Shown: positions 43,697-52,577, counted from the first letter of the stretch. The stretch is 64,000 nt of DNA from Paraburkholderia sp. UYCP14C (GCF_004197395.1 NZ_SELS01000014.1:117655-181654), one strand, 5' to 3'. Numbers and translations: made by a program. The notes: a model not told the origin generated them from the sequence alone.

Positions 43697-45369
43697 GTAC
43701 GCGTAGGCGGCGCCGTATCGTCGGGCGGCAGCGCTTCGGTTCGGTCGCGGCCGCCGGTCTTCGCCGCGTACAGCGCGGTATCGGCGCGGCTCATCAGGCG
43801 CTCGGGCAGATCGTCGGGCGACAGCTCGGTGATGCCGATGCTCACGCTAAGCCCAGCCGACGCCGGCAGTTTCGGCGAGGGCAGCGCTTTCAACCGCAGC
43901 CGCAGACGCTCGACGACCTCGCGCCCGCTGGTGAGATCGGTGGACGGCAGCAGCAGGCCGAATTCTTCGCCGCCGAGCCGGCCGATCGCGTCGGAGCCAC
44001 GCAGCTCGGCGCGACACGTATCGACGAAATGCTGGAGTGCGTGGTCGCCGGCGGCATGGCCGAAGCGGTCGTTGATCTGCTTGAAGTGGTCGAGGTCGGC
44101 GATCGCCATGCACAGCGGCTCGCGGCCCGCGTGCGCGCGATCGATCTCGTGGCGCAGCAGGTCGAGGAAATAGCGCCGCGACAGCGCACCGGTCAGCGCA
44201 TCGTGCCGCGCCTCCGCCGACAGCAGCGTATTGGCCGATTGCAATTGCTCGGCGAGATCGCGTGTCGCGCGATGGTGGCGCCGCTCGCGCACGTAGGACA
44301 CGGTGATCACCCACGCGAGCGCGACGGTGCCGGCCAGCGTCAGGAACACCAGCAGATGGTCGCGCTTGTGGTTGCGCAGCAGCTCCGGCCATGCTGCGAG
44401 CGGATCGACCAGATGCGCGGAGAGCCCCGAATTCAGTCCGCCGCGGTTCTGATAGAGCGCCGGGGCCGGCTGTTCGATCATGCCGAACAGCTGCGCGGCG
44501 ACCGACGCCGGCACCCACGGCGCCTGCTCACGCACTTGCGTGTCTTCGCGGATCAGCATGTCGGGGAAGGTGTCGCGGCGGTAGATGAGGCGCCGCTCGG
44601 CGGAGCTCATCTGAGTGACGCGCGAGTTCGGCAACGCGTGGCCTTCGAGCGCGCTGTTGTGCGCCATGATGATGACGCCGTTGTCGTCGGACACGAAGGT
44701 GCCCGCGTGCGCGACCCAGTGGCGCAATCGCGCGATGCCCACCTTCGCGACCACCGCGCCGACCAGCAGCCCGTCCGAGTACACCGGCGCGGCGATGAAG
44801 ATGCCCGGCTCGCCGCTCGCGCGACCCACGCCGTAGGCTTCGGAGAATGCGCCGAGCAGCGCGTTGGTCAGATAGCCGCGTGCCCGCATGTCCACGCCGA
44901 CGAACGATTGCCGCGCGCCCTCGGGGTTCGACATCGTGCTGCTCGACGCGACGCAGATGCCGTTCGCGTTGACGATCCAGACCTGATCGAGGCCGGAGAA
45001 GCCCTGCGCTTCGTGCAGGAACTTGCTGACCGCGGCCATCCGCTGATCCTTCAGCAACGCGGCTCGCAACGCGGGTTCCACCGCCTCGCTGTTCGCGGCA
45101 TAATTCTGCGATTGCACGAGGGCACGCTGGACCACGTCCATTTCGGCCATGGTTGCGGGGATGGCGCGGGACATCGCGAGGTCGCTGGCAATCACTTCGG
45201 CCATGTTGTCGACGATCGACGTGGACATCTGCCGCTGCGTGTGCAACGCCGCGTCCAGCTCTTGCTGTACCATCCGGTCCGCGACCATGCCAGCCACGAA
45301 CCAGCAGACCAGTACGATCAGCACGAAGCTGACCGGCCCGGCTAGCTGGCGCAAGGTTGTCCTGTTCAT
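43678..45369 (-). CDS. Diguanylate cyclase with double-Cache sensor
   Basis: A 563-residue membrane cyclase. TM1 is at about residues 8-32; a periplasmic dCache-like domain (about 35-350) contains VWIVNANGICVASSS and the PDC segment GEPGIFIAAPVYSDGLLVGAVVAKV; TM2 is at about 355-375. The GGDEF domain has DALTGALSRRYF, ADLDHFKQINDRFGHAAGD and active site GGEEF, preceded by RGSD at the right distance for an inhibitory I-site. It should be an active, product-inhibited c-di-GMP synthase that senses a small periplasmic ligand. The start at 45369 follows GAGGG; an in-frame start at 45432 is less likely. Confidence 0.9.
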   Translation of the reverse strand: MNRTTLRQLAGPVSFVLIVLVCWFVAGMVADRMVQQELDAALHTQRQMSTSIVDNMAEVIASDLAMSRAIPATMAEMDVVQRALVQSQNYAANSEAVEPALRAALLKDQRMAAVSKFLHEAQGFSGLDQVWIVNANGICVASSSTMSNPEGARQSFVGVDMRARGYLTNALLGAFSEAYGVGRASGEPGIFIAAPVYSDGLLVGAVVAKVGIARLRHWVAHAGTFVSDDNGVIIMAHNSALEGHALPNSRVTQMSSAERRLIYRRDTFPDMLIREDTQVREQAPWVPASVAAQLFGMIEQPAPALYQNRGGLNSGLSAHLVDPLAAWPELLRNHKRDHLLVFLTLAGTVALAWVITVSYVRERRHHRATRDLAEQLQSANTLLSAEARHDALTGALSRRYFLDLLRHEIDRAHAGREPLCMAIADLDHFKQINDRFGHAAGDHALQHFVDTCRAELRGSDAIGRLGGEEFGLLLPSTDLTSGREVVERLRLRLKALPSPKLPASAGLSVSIGITELSPDDLPERLMSRADTALYAAKTGGRDRTEALPPDDTAPPTRTAMNAW

Positions 45370-46150
45370 CGACCCTCTGATCCGTCTGGCTGTGACATGC
45401 AACTTGCTCGTTGGTGGGCAGCGCTCTCTCAACGCTGTGCCGTTATCTGCGTCGGCCGCGGTTTCGTCCGGCCACGAGCGACGTGCGCTGCGCCGTCGCC
45501 ATGCCCAGGATGAACCGCCGATAAACAGGTACGACGTTTCCCGATTTTAACCGTCGCGCAGCACGATGCCACCGTTATTGCTGGGAAGTCGTCTGCATAT
45601 GCCGCGCCGATCAGATTCTTAACGGCAGCCGCGCCGCATTCTTGATAGCTGTGCGGGCTAATGGGGAGATCGAGCGGGGACGGGCGGGGCGACGCGCCGA
45701 TGTGGCTTGCGCGCCACGCCGCGAGTCGGTCTCGCGACGTGTCACGCTGAAGCACGCAGGAGCAGGGTACAGTGCGGCGCGGCGACGCGAGCGGGGGCTT
45801 GCTGGAGCCTTACGCCACGGCCTCGCGACGCCATATCACAATTTGCGGCGAAAGGTTGTGCCTGAAACACAGGATGGTGTAGTGTCGTGCCGTCCAAAAC
45901 GAGGAAAGCCCGCCAGCCCTCGGGCGGCGCCCGCGGCGACAGGGGTTCGGCGTGATGGTGGTGGTCGTGGGGGACGCGTCCACGACCTTGTCCATTGCCG
46001 GCCCACGTGTCTCCAACGCTAACGATTTACCACGCACGCGCGTTTTGCCATGCCTGATTTCCGCTTTCCGGACCGACCCATAGACCGCCGCGGAGCAGCC
46101 GCGGCCTCCTTCGAGCGTTCGAATGCCTGTTTCAAGGGGGAGGGCATCTG
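45370..46150. other. Long intergenic region, no gene
   Basis: About 780 bases separate the cyclase and the ABC permease; I find no supported gene. Inverted repeats include GGTCGTGG (45963-45970) with CCACGACC (45980-45987) around a GACGCGTC palindrome, and GCCGCGG/CCGCGGC near 46086-46105. These may be operator or leader structures of the ABC operon. No promoter could be assigned. Confidence 0.5.
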
Positions 46151-47902
46151 ATGGATTTCAGCTTCAATCTGAAGCGCACCGCCAATGCATCGGCATGGCG
46201 CGTTCTGCCCAACCGCTGGGACTTCGTCGCGTTCCCGCTGATCATCTGCCTGATCGCGATGGCGTCGATCGGCTTTCACGAGACGCTCGCGCCGATGTCG
46301 ACGCTAAAGACCCAGGCGATCTCGCTCGATCCGGCCAACCTGCCCGAGTACGCGATGCGCACTACGCTGCGCATGCTCGCGGCGATGGTCGCGTCGCTGA
46401 TCTTCACGCTGGTCTATGGCACGCTGGCCGCCAAGAGCCGCCGCGCCGGTCTCGTGCTGGTGCCGATTCTCGACATCCTGCAGTCGGTGCCGGTGCTCGG
46501 CTACATCTCGTTTACGGTCACGTTCTTCCTCGCGCTGTTCCCGGGCCGCGTGCTCGGCGCCGAGCTCGCCGCGATCTTCGCGATCTTCACGAGCCAGGCG
46601 TGGAACATGACGTTCAGCTTCTATCAGTCGCTGCGCACGGTGCCGCGCGATCTCGACGAAGTGTCGCGCGGCTTTCATTTGACCTCATGGCAGCGCTTCT
46701 GGAAGCTCGAAGTGCCGTTCTCGATGCCGGGCCTGATCTGGAACATGATGATGTCGATGTCGGGCGGCTGGTTCTTCGTGGTGGCTTCCGAAGCAATTAC
46801 GGTCGGCAACAACACGATTACGCTGCCGGGCATCGGCGCCTATCTGGCGCAGGCGATCGGCGACAAGAACCTGCACGCGATCGGCTGGGTGATCCTCGCG
46901 ATGACGGTCGTGATCCTCGCCTACGACCAGTTGCTGTTCCGTCCGCTCGTCGCGTGGGCGGACAAGTTCCGCATGGAGTTCACCAGTTCGGGCGATGCGC
47001 CGGAATCGTGGCTGCTCGACCTGATCCGCCGCACCCGGCTGATTCACCGTCTGCTCGTGCCACTCGGCTGGATGTTCGCGCGCGCGGCTCGCGTGCGCTT
47101 CCAGCTGCCGGCGTTCAGCGCGCCGCGCTTTCACATTCCGCAGAGCGAGAAGAGCTCGAAGGTCGGCGACATCGTCTGGGCGGCGATCGTGCTGCTCGCC
47201 ACGGTGTACGTGGTGTACCGCGTGTTTCTGTATGTGCGCACCGGCGTGACGCTCGACGAGATCGGCCACGTGTTCGTGCTCGGTCTGATCACGCTGTTGC
47301 GCGTGGTCGTGCTGATCGCGATCGCTTCGGTGATCTGGGTGCCGGTCGGCGTGCTGATCGGCCTGCGTCCGGCGCTCGCCGAGAAGGTCCAGCCGCTCGC
47401 GCAGTTCCTCGCCGCGTTTCCGGCGAACCTGCTGTTCCCGGTGTTCGTGATCGTCATCGTGCGCTTTCACCTGAATCCGGACATCTGGCTGTCACCCCTG
47501 ATCGTGCTCGGTACGCAGTGGTATATCCTGTTCAACGTGATTGCCGGTGCCAGCTCGTATCCGAACGACTACCGCGAGGCGGCCAAGAATTTCCACATTC
47601 GCGGCTGGCAGTGGTGGCGTCAGGCGATGCTGCCGGGCATTTTTCCGTACTACGTGACCGGCGCGATCACCGCGTCGGGCGGCGCGTGGAACGCGAGCAT
47701 CGTGGCCGAATTCGTGCAGTGGGGCGACACCAAGGTCGCCGCGCACGGCCTCGGCGCCTATATCGCGCAGACCACCGCGGCGGGCGACTATCCGAAGATC
47801 ATCGTAGGCATCGCCGTGATGTCCCTGTTCGTGACCCTGTTCAACCGTCTGCTGTGGCGTCCGATGTACGCCTACGCCGAAGGCAAGCTCCGTCTAGATT
47901 GA
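46151..47902 (+). CDS. Fused double permease of a NitT/TauT-type ABC transporter
   Basis: A 583-residue inner-membrane permease that holds two complete permease domains in one chain: about residues 60-275 and 360-580. Each has an EAA-type loop: LDEVSRGFHLTSWQRFWKLEVPFSMPG in the first and YREAAKNFHIRGWQWWRQAMLPGIFPYY in the second. A linker of about 80 residues joins them. It pairs with the ATPase 20 bases downstream. This fused layout is seen in a NitT/TauT/MlaE-related subgroup. No solute-binding protein gene is adjacent. The substrate could be an anion such as nitrate, sulfonate or bicarbonate, but this is not shown. Confidence 0.88.
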   Translation: MDFSFNLKRTANASAWRVLPNRWDFVAFPLIICLIAMASIGFHETLAPMSTLKTQAISLDPANLPEYAMRTTLRMLAAMVASLIFTLVYGTLAAKSRRAGLVLVPILDILQSVPVLGYISFTVTFFLALFPGRVLGAELAAIFAIFTSQAWNMTFSFYQSLRTVPRDLDEVSRGFHLTSWQRFWKLEVPFSMPGLIWNMMMSMSGGWFFVVASEAITVGNNTITLPGIGAYLAQAIGDKNLHAIGWVILAMTVVILAYDQLLFRPLVAWADKFRMEFTSSGDAPESWLLDLIRRTRLIHRLLVPLGWMFARAARVRFQLPAFSAPRFHIPQSEKSSKVGDIVWAAIVLLATVYVVYRVFLYVRTGVTLDEIGHVFVLGLITLLRVVVLIAIASVIWVPVGVLIGLRPALAEKVQPLAQFLAAFPANLLFPVFVIVIVRFHLNPDIWLSPLIVLGTQWYILFNVIAGASSYPNDYREAAKNFHIRGWQWWRQAMLPGIFPYYVTGAITASGGAWNASIVAEFVQWGDTKVAAHGLGAYIAQTTAAGDYPKIIVGIAVMSLFVTLFNRLLWRPMYAYAEGKLRLD

Positions 47903-47921
47903 GAAATGAAGGCTTAACGCG

Positions 47922-49268
47922 ATGCAAAATCCCAAAGCTGCTATGACCGCCGCGCCGATCCAGACGCCGCCGAAGCCCCCGCGCCTCGGCGAGGAAATCC
48001 TGCGCGTGAAGGACGTGTGCCGCGGCTTCAACAAGACGCAGGGCGAACTGCTCGTTCTCGACGACGCGAATCTGTCGCTGCGCGAGGGCGAGATCGTGGG
48101 TCTGCTCGGCCGTTCGGGCTCGGGCAAGTCGACGCTGTTGCGTATCATCGCCGGCCTGATCGAGCCGACCGACGGCGAAGTCACGTACATGGGCAAGCCG
48201 CTCGCCGGCCCGGCGAAGGGCGTCGCAATGGTGTTCCAGACCTTCGCGCTGTTTCCGTGGCTGACCGTGCTGCAGAACGTAGAGGCGGGTCTCGAGGCGC
48301 AAGGCGTCGGCGCGTCGGAGCGGCGCACGCGCGCGCTCGCCGCGATCGACCTGATCGGTCTCGACGGTTTCGAAAACGCGTATCCGCGCGAGTTGTCCGG
48401 CGGCATGCGCCAGCGCGTCGGTTTCGCGCGCGCGCTCGTCGTCGATCCGACGCTGCTGCTGATGGACGAGCCGTTCTCCGCGCTCGACGTGCTGACCGCC
48501 GAAACGCTGCGTACCGACCTGCTCGATCTGTGGACCCAGGGCCGCATGCCGATCAAGGCGGTGCTGATCGTCACGCACAACATCGAGGAAGCGGTGTTCA
48601 TGTGCGACCGCATCCTGGTGTTGTCGTCGAACCCGGGCCGCGTGATCGCCGAGATCAAGGTGCCGTTCAAGCATCCGCGCAATCGTCTGGACCCGGCGTT
48701 CCGCCGCCTCGTCGACGAGATCTACGCGAAGATGACCGCGCGTCAGACCGACGAGAAGACCAAGAAGGGGCTCGAGCTCGGCAGCTGGCTGCCGCACGTG
48801 TCGACCAACCTGATGGCCGGTCTGATCGAGACGCTCGCCGCCGCGCCTTATCACGGCCGCGCGGACATGCCGGAAATCGCGCGCTCGCTGCATCTGGAGG
48901 TCGACGATTTGTTCCCGATCGCCGAAGTGCTGCAGCACCTCGGTTTCGCCGACGTGCGCGAGGGCGACATTTTCCTGACGCCGCCGGCGCGGGTGTTCTC
49001 CGAATTCGGCACGCAGGAACGGAAGATGATGTTCGCCGAGCATCTGCTGCGGCACGTGCCGCTCGCGGCGCGGATCAAGAAAGTGTTGAATGAGCGGCCG
49101 GGGCATCGCGCGCCGCGGGTGCGCTTCGAGCAGGAGCTGGAAGACTTCCTGTCGGATAGCGCTGCGGAAGAGACGCTCGACGCGGTCATCAACTGGGGCC
49201 GTTACGGCGAGATCTTCTCGTATAACGACCAGACCGAGATCTTCAGTCTGGAAGACGTGGAGGCTTGA
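47922..49268 (+). CDS. NitT/TauT-type ABC ATPase with C-terminal regulatory domain
   Basis: A 448-residue ATPase. The nucleotide-binding half (about residues 20-280) has Walker A GRSGSGKST, signature LSGGMRQRVGFARAL, Walker B LLMDEPFSALD and the H-loop VTHNIEEA. The remaining 160 or so residues form an extra domain of the AAA-associated (PF09821-type) kind, with LAAAPYHGRADMPEIARSL and LGFADVREGDIFLTP, resembling a winged-helix regulatory module. Such ATPases are about twice the length of NrtD or TauB. It follows its permease after 20 bases and is closed by a bidirectional terminator. Confidence 0.9.
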   Translation: MQNPKAAMTAAPIQTPPKPPRLGEEILRVKDVCRGFNKTQGELLVLDDANLSLREGEIVGLLGRSGSGKSTLLRIIAGLIEPTDGEVTYMGKPLAGPAKGVAMVFQTFALFPWLTVLQNVEAGLEAQGVGASERRTRALAAIDLIGLDGFENAYPRELSGGMRQRVGFARALVVDPTLLLMDEPFSALDVLTAETLRTDLLDLWTQGRMPIKAVLIVTHNIEEAVFMCDRILVLSSNPGRVIAEIKVPFKHPRNRLDPAFRRLVDEIYAKMTARQTDEKTKKGLELGSWLPHVSTNLMAGLIETLAAAPYHGRADMPEIARSLHLEVDDLFPIAEVLQHLGFADVREGDIFLTPPARVFSEFGTQERKMMFAEHLLRHVPLAARIKKVLNERPGHRAPRVRFEQELEDFLSDSAAEETLDAVINWGRYGEIFSYNDQTEIFSLEDVEA

Positions 49269-49304
49269 GCCTGCGTTGCCGTGGACAAGACTGCGGCTCA
49301 GATC

Positions 49305-49339
49305 AAAAAAAGCGGCGAGGAAAATCTCGCCGCTTTTTT
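49305..49339. terminator. Bidirectional terminator after the ABC operon
   Basis: AAAAAAAGCGGCGAG (49305-49319) pairs with CTCGCCGCTTTTTT (49326-49339). The A and T tracts allow termination on both strands, serving the ABC operon and the converging lipoprotein genes, whose stop lies at its right edge. Confidence 0.92.
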
Positions 49340-49874
49340 ATTGCAGATTGCCCCAGCGTGCGACCGCCGGCTCGGCCGTCGCCCACTTCCAGCCCTTGTC
49401 CTGCTGGCACGCGCTCGCGGTGAACCACCTCTCGGGCGAGTTCGGTGCGTCGCCGTCCTGCACCGAGAACACGAAATCCTTACACTGCGCGAGCGCCGAA
49501 CTGATCGTGCGGGTCACGCGCACCTGACCGTGGCCGTTTTCGATCGGCAACGTGTGCTTGACCGACCACGGTTTCGTTTCTCCGACCGACATCGTGCCGG
49601 CCAGCGCCGCCATCAGATCCTGCTGATCCTTGTGCATGCCGCGCATGTAGCGCGCGACCGCTTCGTCGGTCGCGGCCTGCACGGCCACGCCGACGCCGAG
49701 CGCGACGGCCGGATTACTGGTGACGATGCCCGACGCGACGCCCGCCGCCGCGCCGCTGGCGGCGCCGATCGACGAGCAGCCGCTCGCCAGCAGGCTCGCA
49801 CCGACGCACAACGCGCCGGCCGCGACGAGCCGCAGCCGATCACCCATCGCTACGCCAGGTGAACGCAATGTCAT
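49338..49874 (-). CDS. Lipoprotein, paralogue of the upstream gene
   Basis: A 178-residue lipoprotein; the ATG at 49874 overlaps the stop of the upstream paralogue in ATGA, while the ATG at 49847 is an alternative. The lipobox is LLASGCSS. After it come a glycine/alanine-rich segment (SGAAAGVASGIVTSNPAVALGVGVAVQAA) resembling a glycine-zipper, then a beta-rich C-terminal domain ending WATAEPAVARWGNLQ. It has two cysteines, conserved with the paralogue, in QCKDFVFSVQD and TASACQ. I know no function; glycine-zipper lipoproteins are often envelope-associated. Confidence 0.75.
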   Translation of the reverse strand: MTLRSPGVAMGDRLRLVAAGALCVGASLLASGCSSIGAASGAAAGVASGIVTSNPAVALGVGVAVQAATDEAVARYMRGMHKDQQDLMAALAGTMSVGETKPWSVKHTLPIENGHGQVRVTRTISSALAQCKDFVFSVQDGDAPNSPERWFTASACQQDKGWKWATAEPAVARWGNLQ

Positions 49875-50449
49875 TGCAGCGCACCCCAGCGCTCGGTGGC
49901 GGGTTCGGCCGATGCCCAACGCCAGTCCTTGCCGTCACGGCAAACCGATGCGATGTAGAACGCGCTGCTCGCGGGCTTGTCGCGCGTCGCGGTCTGGTCG
50001 ACGGAGAAGACGATTTCCTTGCAGTCGAGCGCGCCGGTGCTGATCAGACGGCTGACGGTCACGCGGCCGTGCTCGTCGTCTTCGATCGGGAAAGAGTGGG
50101 TGATGCTCCACGGGGCGACTGCGCCAATGTCGAGCGGGCCGGCCGCCTGCGCGATGCTGTTCTGCGTATTTGTGTGGACCACGCGCTCCGAGTACTGCAC
50201 GCCCGCGCGCGCGGCGGCGACCGCGCCAAGACCGATACCGGTCGCGACCGCGGCATTGCTGGTGACCTTGCTGGCGACCGCGGCACCCGCGATACCGGCG
50301 CCCGCGACCGCGCCTTCCGAGTACAACGAACTACAACCGCTCAACGCCGACGACACCGCCAGCACCAGCGCGATCAACGTCGTTACGTGGGGGCGTTTGA
50401 TTGCGACAACGGACTTCGCGTCGTCAGCCCACACCATGTTCTTTTGCAT
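49871..50449 (-). CDS. Lipoprotein with glycine-zipper segment
   Basis: A 192-residue protein with a signal ending in the lipobox SALSGCSS, so it should be a lipid-anchored envelope protein. A Gly/Ala-rich hydrophobic stretch (AVAGAGIAGAAVASKVTSNAAVATG) follows, then a globular domain that matches the downstream gene almost motif for motif: WSITHSFPIEDDEHGRVTVSR, DCKEIVFSVDQ, WRWASAEPATERWGALQ. The pair looks like a local duplication. They lie downstream of a sigma-54 regulator gene on the same strand, 355 bases away. The N-terminus has an unusual tail of about 18 residues before the hydrophobic core; a later start is possible. Confidence 0.78.
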   Translation of the reverse strand: MQKNMVWADDAKSVVAIKRPHVTTLIALVLAVSSALSGCSSLYSEGAVAGAGIAGAAVASKVTSNAAVATGIGLGAVAAARAGVQYSERVVHTNTQNSIAQAAGPLDIGAVAPWSITHSFPIEDDEHGRVTVSRLISTGALDCKEIVFSVDQTATRDKPASSAFYIASVCRDGKDWRWASAEPATERWGALQ

Positions 50450-50803
50450 TTCTCCGGTCCCTGCCCGTACAGGTGCCCGCGTTCACGCGTCGCGCGTGTA
50501 AACGAAGGACACGTCGTTTATTACGCTGCCGCATTGTGCAGGATGCGTTTTGTAATTGGCAGCGAAAAAATGCAAGAAATTGCAAAACATCGTGCGCGGC
50601 GATGTTTTCTGTTGCATGGGCAGGAGGACTTACCTGGCTATGCCAGGTATTTGGGATATCCGGCAAATTTGCCGCCGGTGCGAATCGTGGAGAAGGAGAG
50701 TAGTTCGATGCCGCGAAACGCGCGGCCAAAAGATCGCGATGGAAAGCGCGACGGCGCGACCGCGGACCGCCGCCATCGGCGAGCTGCCCGCGTTGCACCG
50801 TGC
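50450..50803. other. Intergenic region with two perfect palindromes
   Basis: These 354 bases hold no supported gene. AAAACATCG (50584-50592) pairs with CGATGTTTT (50600-50608), and TACCTGGC (50631-50638) with GCCAGGTA (50642-50649). Neither is followed by a T tract. They may be operators for the lipoprotein genes or RNA structures at the 3' end of the regulator mRNA. Confidence 0.55.
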
Positions 50804-51862
50804 CTACGAGTCGGCTTCGTCTTCCCCGCTGTCGTCGCCGTATGCGCTCAGCCGGTTGTACAGCGTTTTGAGACTCACGCCGAGCGCTTTGGCCGCACGC
50901 CGCTTGTCGCCGCCGCAATACTTCAGCGTGCCGAGAATGATCTGCTTCTGTGCGTCGGCGAGCGGGGTGCCGATCCACACGCTCATCGCATCGCCTTGCG
51001 TGACCGCTTTCTTGACTCGCGACGCAAGATGCGGATGCGGCAATTCGACGGTCTTCTCCGCGAGAATGAACGCGCGATACACGGCGTTCTTCAGTTCGCG
51101 CACGTTGCCCGGCCACGACCATGAGCGCAGCGTTTCGATCGAGCGTTTGCTGAAGCTCTTGCTGGTGCCTTCCTGCTGATTCAATTGCGCGAGGAAGTAT
51201 TGTGCGAGCAGCTCGCGATCGTTCTCGCGCTCGCGCAGCGGCGGCGCGCGCAGCGGAAACACCGCGAGCCGGTACATCAGATCCTCGCGCAAGCCGTTTT
51301 CCTTGACGGCCACCGCGGGGTCGCGATTGGTCGCGGCGATCACGCGCACGTTGCCGCTGATCAGCTCGTTGCCGCCGACGCGATAGAACGTGCCGGTTTC
51401 GAGCGCGCGCAGCAGCTTGACCTGGCGCACCGGCGCCATTTCGGTAATTTCGTCGAGAAACAGCGTGCCGCCGTTCGCATGTTCGAAGTAGCCGATGCGG
51501 CCCTGCACCGCGCCGGTGAAGCTGCCTTTTTCGTGGCCGAAGAGTTCGGCTTCGATCAGCTCATCGGGAATCGCGCCGCAGTTCACGGCGACGAACGCGC
51601 CTTCCTTGCGGCCGCTGCGCTCGTGGATGGTGCGGGCGATCAGCTCCTTGCCGGTGCCCGATTCGCCGATGATCAGCGCGGTCGCGTCGGTATCGGCGAC
51701 GCGTTCGATCTGCTCGTACAGATCGAGCATCACCGGCGACGAGCCGTACAGCAGGCCGTACGATTTCAGTCCCGCGACGGCGTCCGCGCCGCGCTGCTTC
51801 GCTTGTGGCGAAGCAGTGCCGCCGGCGGACACGGTGGGCGAGTCCAGATCGATTGACGCCAT
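50804..51862 (-). CDS. Sigma-54-dependent activator without a sensory domain
   Basis: A 352-residue enhancer-binding protein made of an AAA+ domain (about residues 35-265) and a Fis-type DNA-binding helix-turn-helix (RRAAKALGVSLKTLYNRLSAYG). Walker A is GESGTGKE and Walker B TLFLDEITEM. The loop that contacts sigma-54 reads GSFTGA instead of the common GAFTGA. There is no receiver, GAF or PAS domain; only about 30 residues precede the ATPase, so its activity must be set by expression or by a partner. The start at 51862 has only a distant AGGA box; an in-frame start at 51937 is possible. It is divergent from a DUF883 operon that has a -24/-12 promoter. Confidence 0.88.
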   Translation of the reverse strand: MASIDLDSPTVSAGGTASPQAKQRGADAVAGLKSYGLLYGSSPVMLDLYEQIERVADTDATALIIGESGTGKELIARTIHERSGRKEGAFVAVNCGAIPDELIEAELFGHEKGSFTGAVQGRIGYFEHANGGTLFLDEITEMAPVRQVKLLRALETGTFYRVGGNELISGNVRVIAATNRDPAVAVKENGLREDLMYRLAVFPLRAPPLRERENDRELLAQYFLAQLNQQEGTSKSFSKRSIETLRSWSWPGNVRELKNAVYRAFILAEKTVELPHPHLASRVKKAVTQGDAMSVWIGTPLADAQKQIILGTLKYCGGDKRRAAKALGVSLKTLYNRLSAYGDDSGEDEADS

Positions 51863-52076
51863 AAAAGGGGGAGTCCTGTGCAAATGAAGTTCGTGTTGCG
51901 GCGCGCAGGCCTTGAATGCGATAGACCGTACAGCCACTATCTCATAAAAGACGATTTAACCACTTCGACGCCGATTCCGGCAATCGAACTGGCAGACGCT
52001 GAAATAGCCGTGCGCGAAATCGGTCGAAAGTGCTTGAAATTGGCCTTTTTCAGCGCAGTAAAGCGGTAAATATACC

Positions 52077-52091
52077 GGGCACATGCTTTGC
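52077..52091 (+). promoter_or_regulatory. Candidate sigma-54 promoter for the DUF883 operon
   Basis: GGGCACATGCTTTGC matches TGGCACG-N4-TTGC except at the first and seventh positions, and the GG and GC are correctly spaced. Transcription would start near 52103, giving a leader of about 157 bases. The gap 51863-52259 contains no other supported feature. A sigma-54 activator gene is divergent on the other side. Confidence 0.65.
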
Positions 52092-52259
52092 GGCATTGAC
52101 CGTTTGATCGAGTCGTGCGAGCTTTCGACGGCTACGTCGGATCGCTACCGCCGATGGCGAACCGGCAACCCGCATCGCGCGCCGAAGTCCGAACGGTTGC
52201 GCCGGTCGACGCGCCGATTCCGCAATCGCACGAACGCCGAAACAGATGAGGAGTGAACG

Positions 52260-52577
52260 ATGACTGACACCACGCAACAACTTGCACTCGGCGGACAGAA
52301 GATCGTCGAGGATCTCCGGGTGCTGCTGAGGGACTCGGAGGAAATGCTGCGGCTCGCCGCCAACGTGCCGGGGGAGGGCGTCGATGCGTTGCGCGACCGG
52401 CTCGGCACGCATGTGGAAACGCTGCAATCGGCACTCGGTGACGCGCAACGCAATGTGCATCGCCGCTATCGCGAGGCGACCGTCAGCACCGAGCACTATG
52501 TACGGCATAACCCGTGGCGTTCGCTCGCGCTCGCGGCGGGCACCGGTTTTTTGCTTGGCGTGCTGGTCGCGCGTTAG
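52260..52577 (+). CDS. DUF883 (ElaB/YqjD/YgaM-like) membrane-anchored protein
   Basis: A 105-residue protein of the ElaB/YqjD family. It has the usual order: a charged helical N-terminal part (about residues 10-80) with EDLRVLLRDSEEMLRLAA, then the conserved YVRHNPWRSLALAAGTGFLLGVLVAR tail that spans the membrane and ends in a short basic residue. E. coli homologues are stationary-phase, ribosome-associated or stress-induced inner-membrane proteins. The start follows GAGGAGTGAACG. A -24/-12 promoter lies upstream and a second small gene follows on the same strand. Confidence 0.9.
   Translation: MTDTTQQLALGGQKIVEDLRVLLRDSEEMLRLAANVPGEGVDALRDRLGTHVETLQSALGDAQRNVHRRYREATVSTEHYVRHNPWRSLALAAGTGFLLGVLVAR

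Noticed and set aside
44029-45345. 438-codon plus-strand frame opposite the second diguanylate cyclase
   Set aside because: Antisense shadow; Arg/His-rich sequence without motifs, and the minus strand has an intact GGEEF cyclase.
49401-49430. TGGCACGCGCTCGC within the lipoprotein gene
   Set aside because: It lies inside coding sequence and the GC does not fall at the required position for a sigma-54 promoter.
51878-52069. 63-codon plus-strand frame upstream of the DUF883 gene
   Set aside because: No ribosome site, no recognisable features and it lies upstream of the candidate sigma-54 promoter; codon use is unlike the neighbours.
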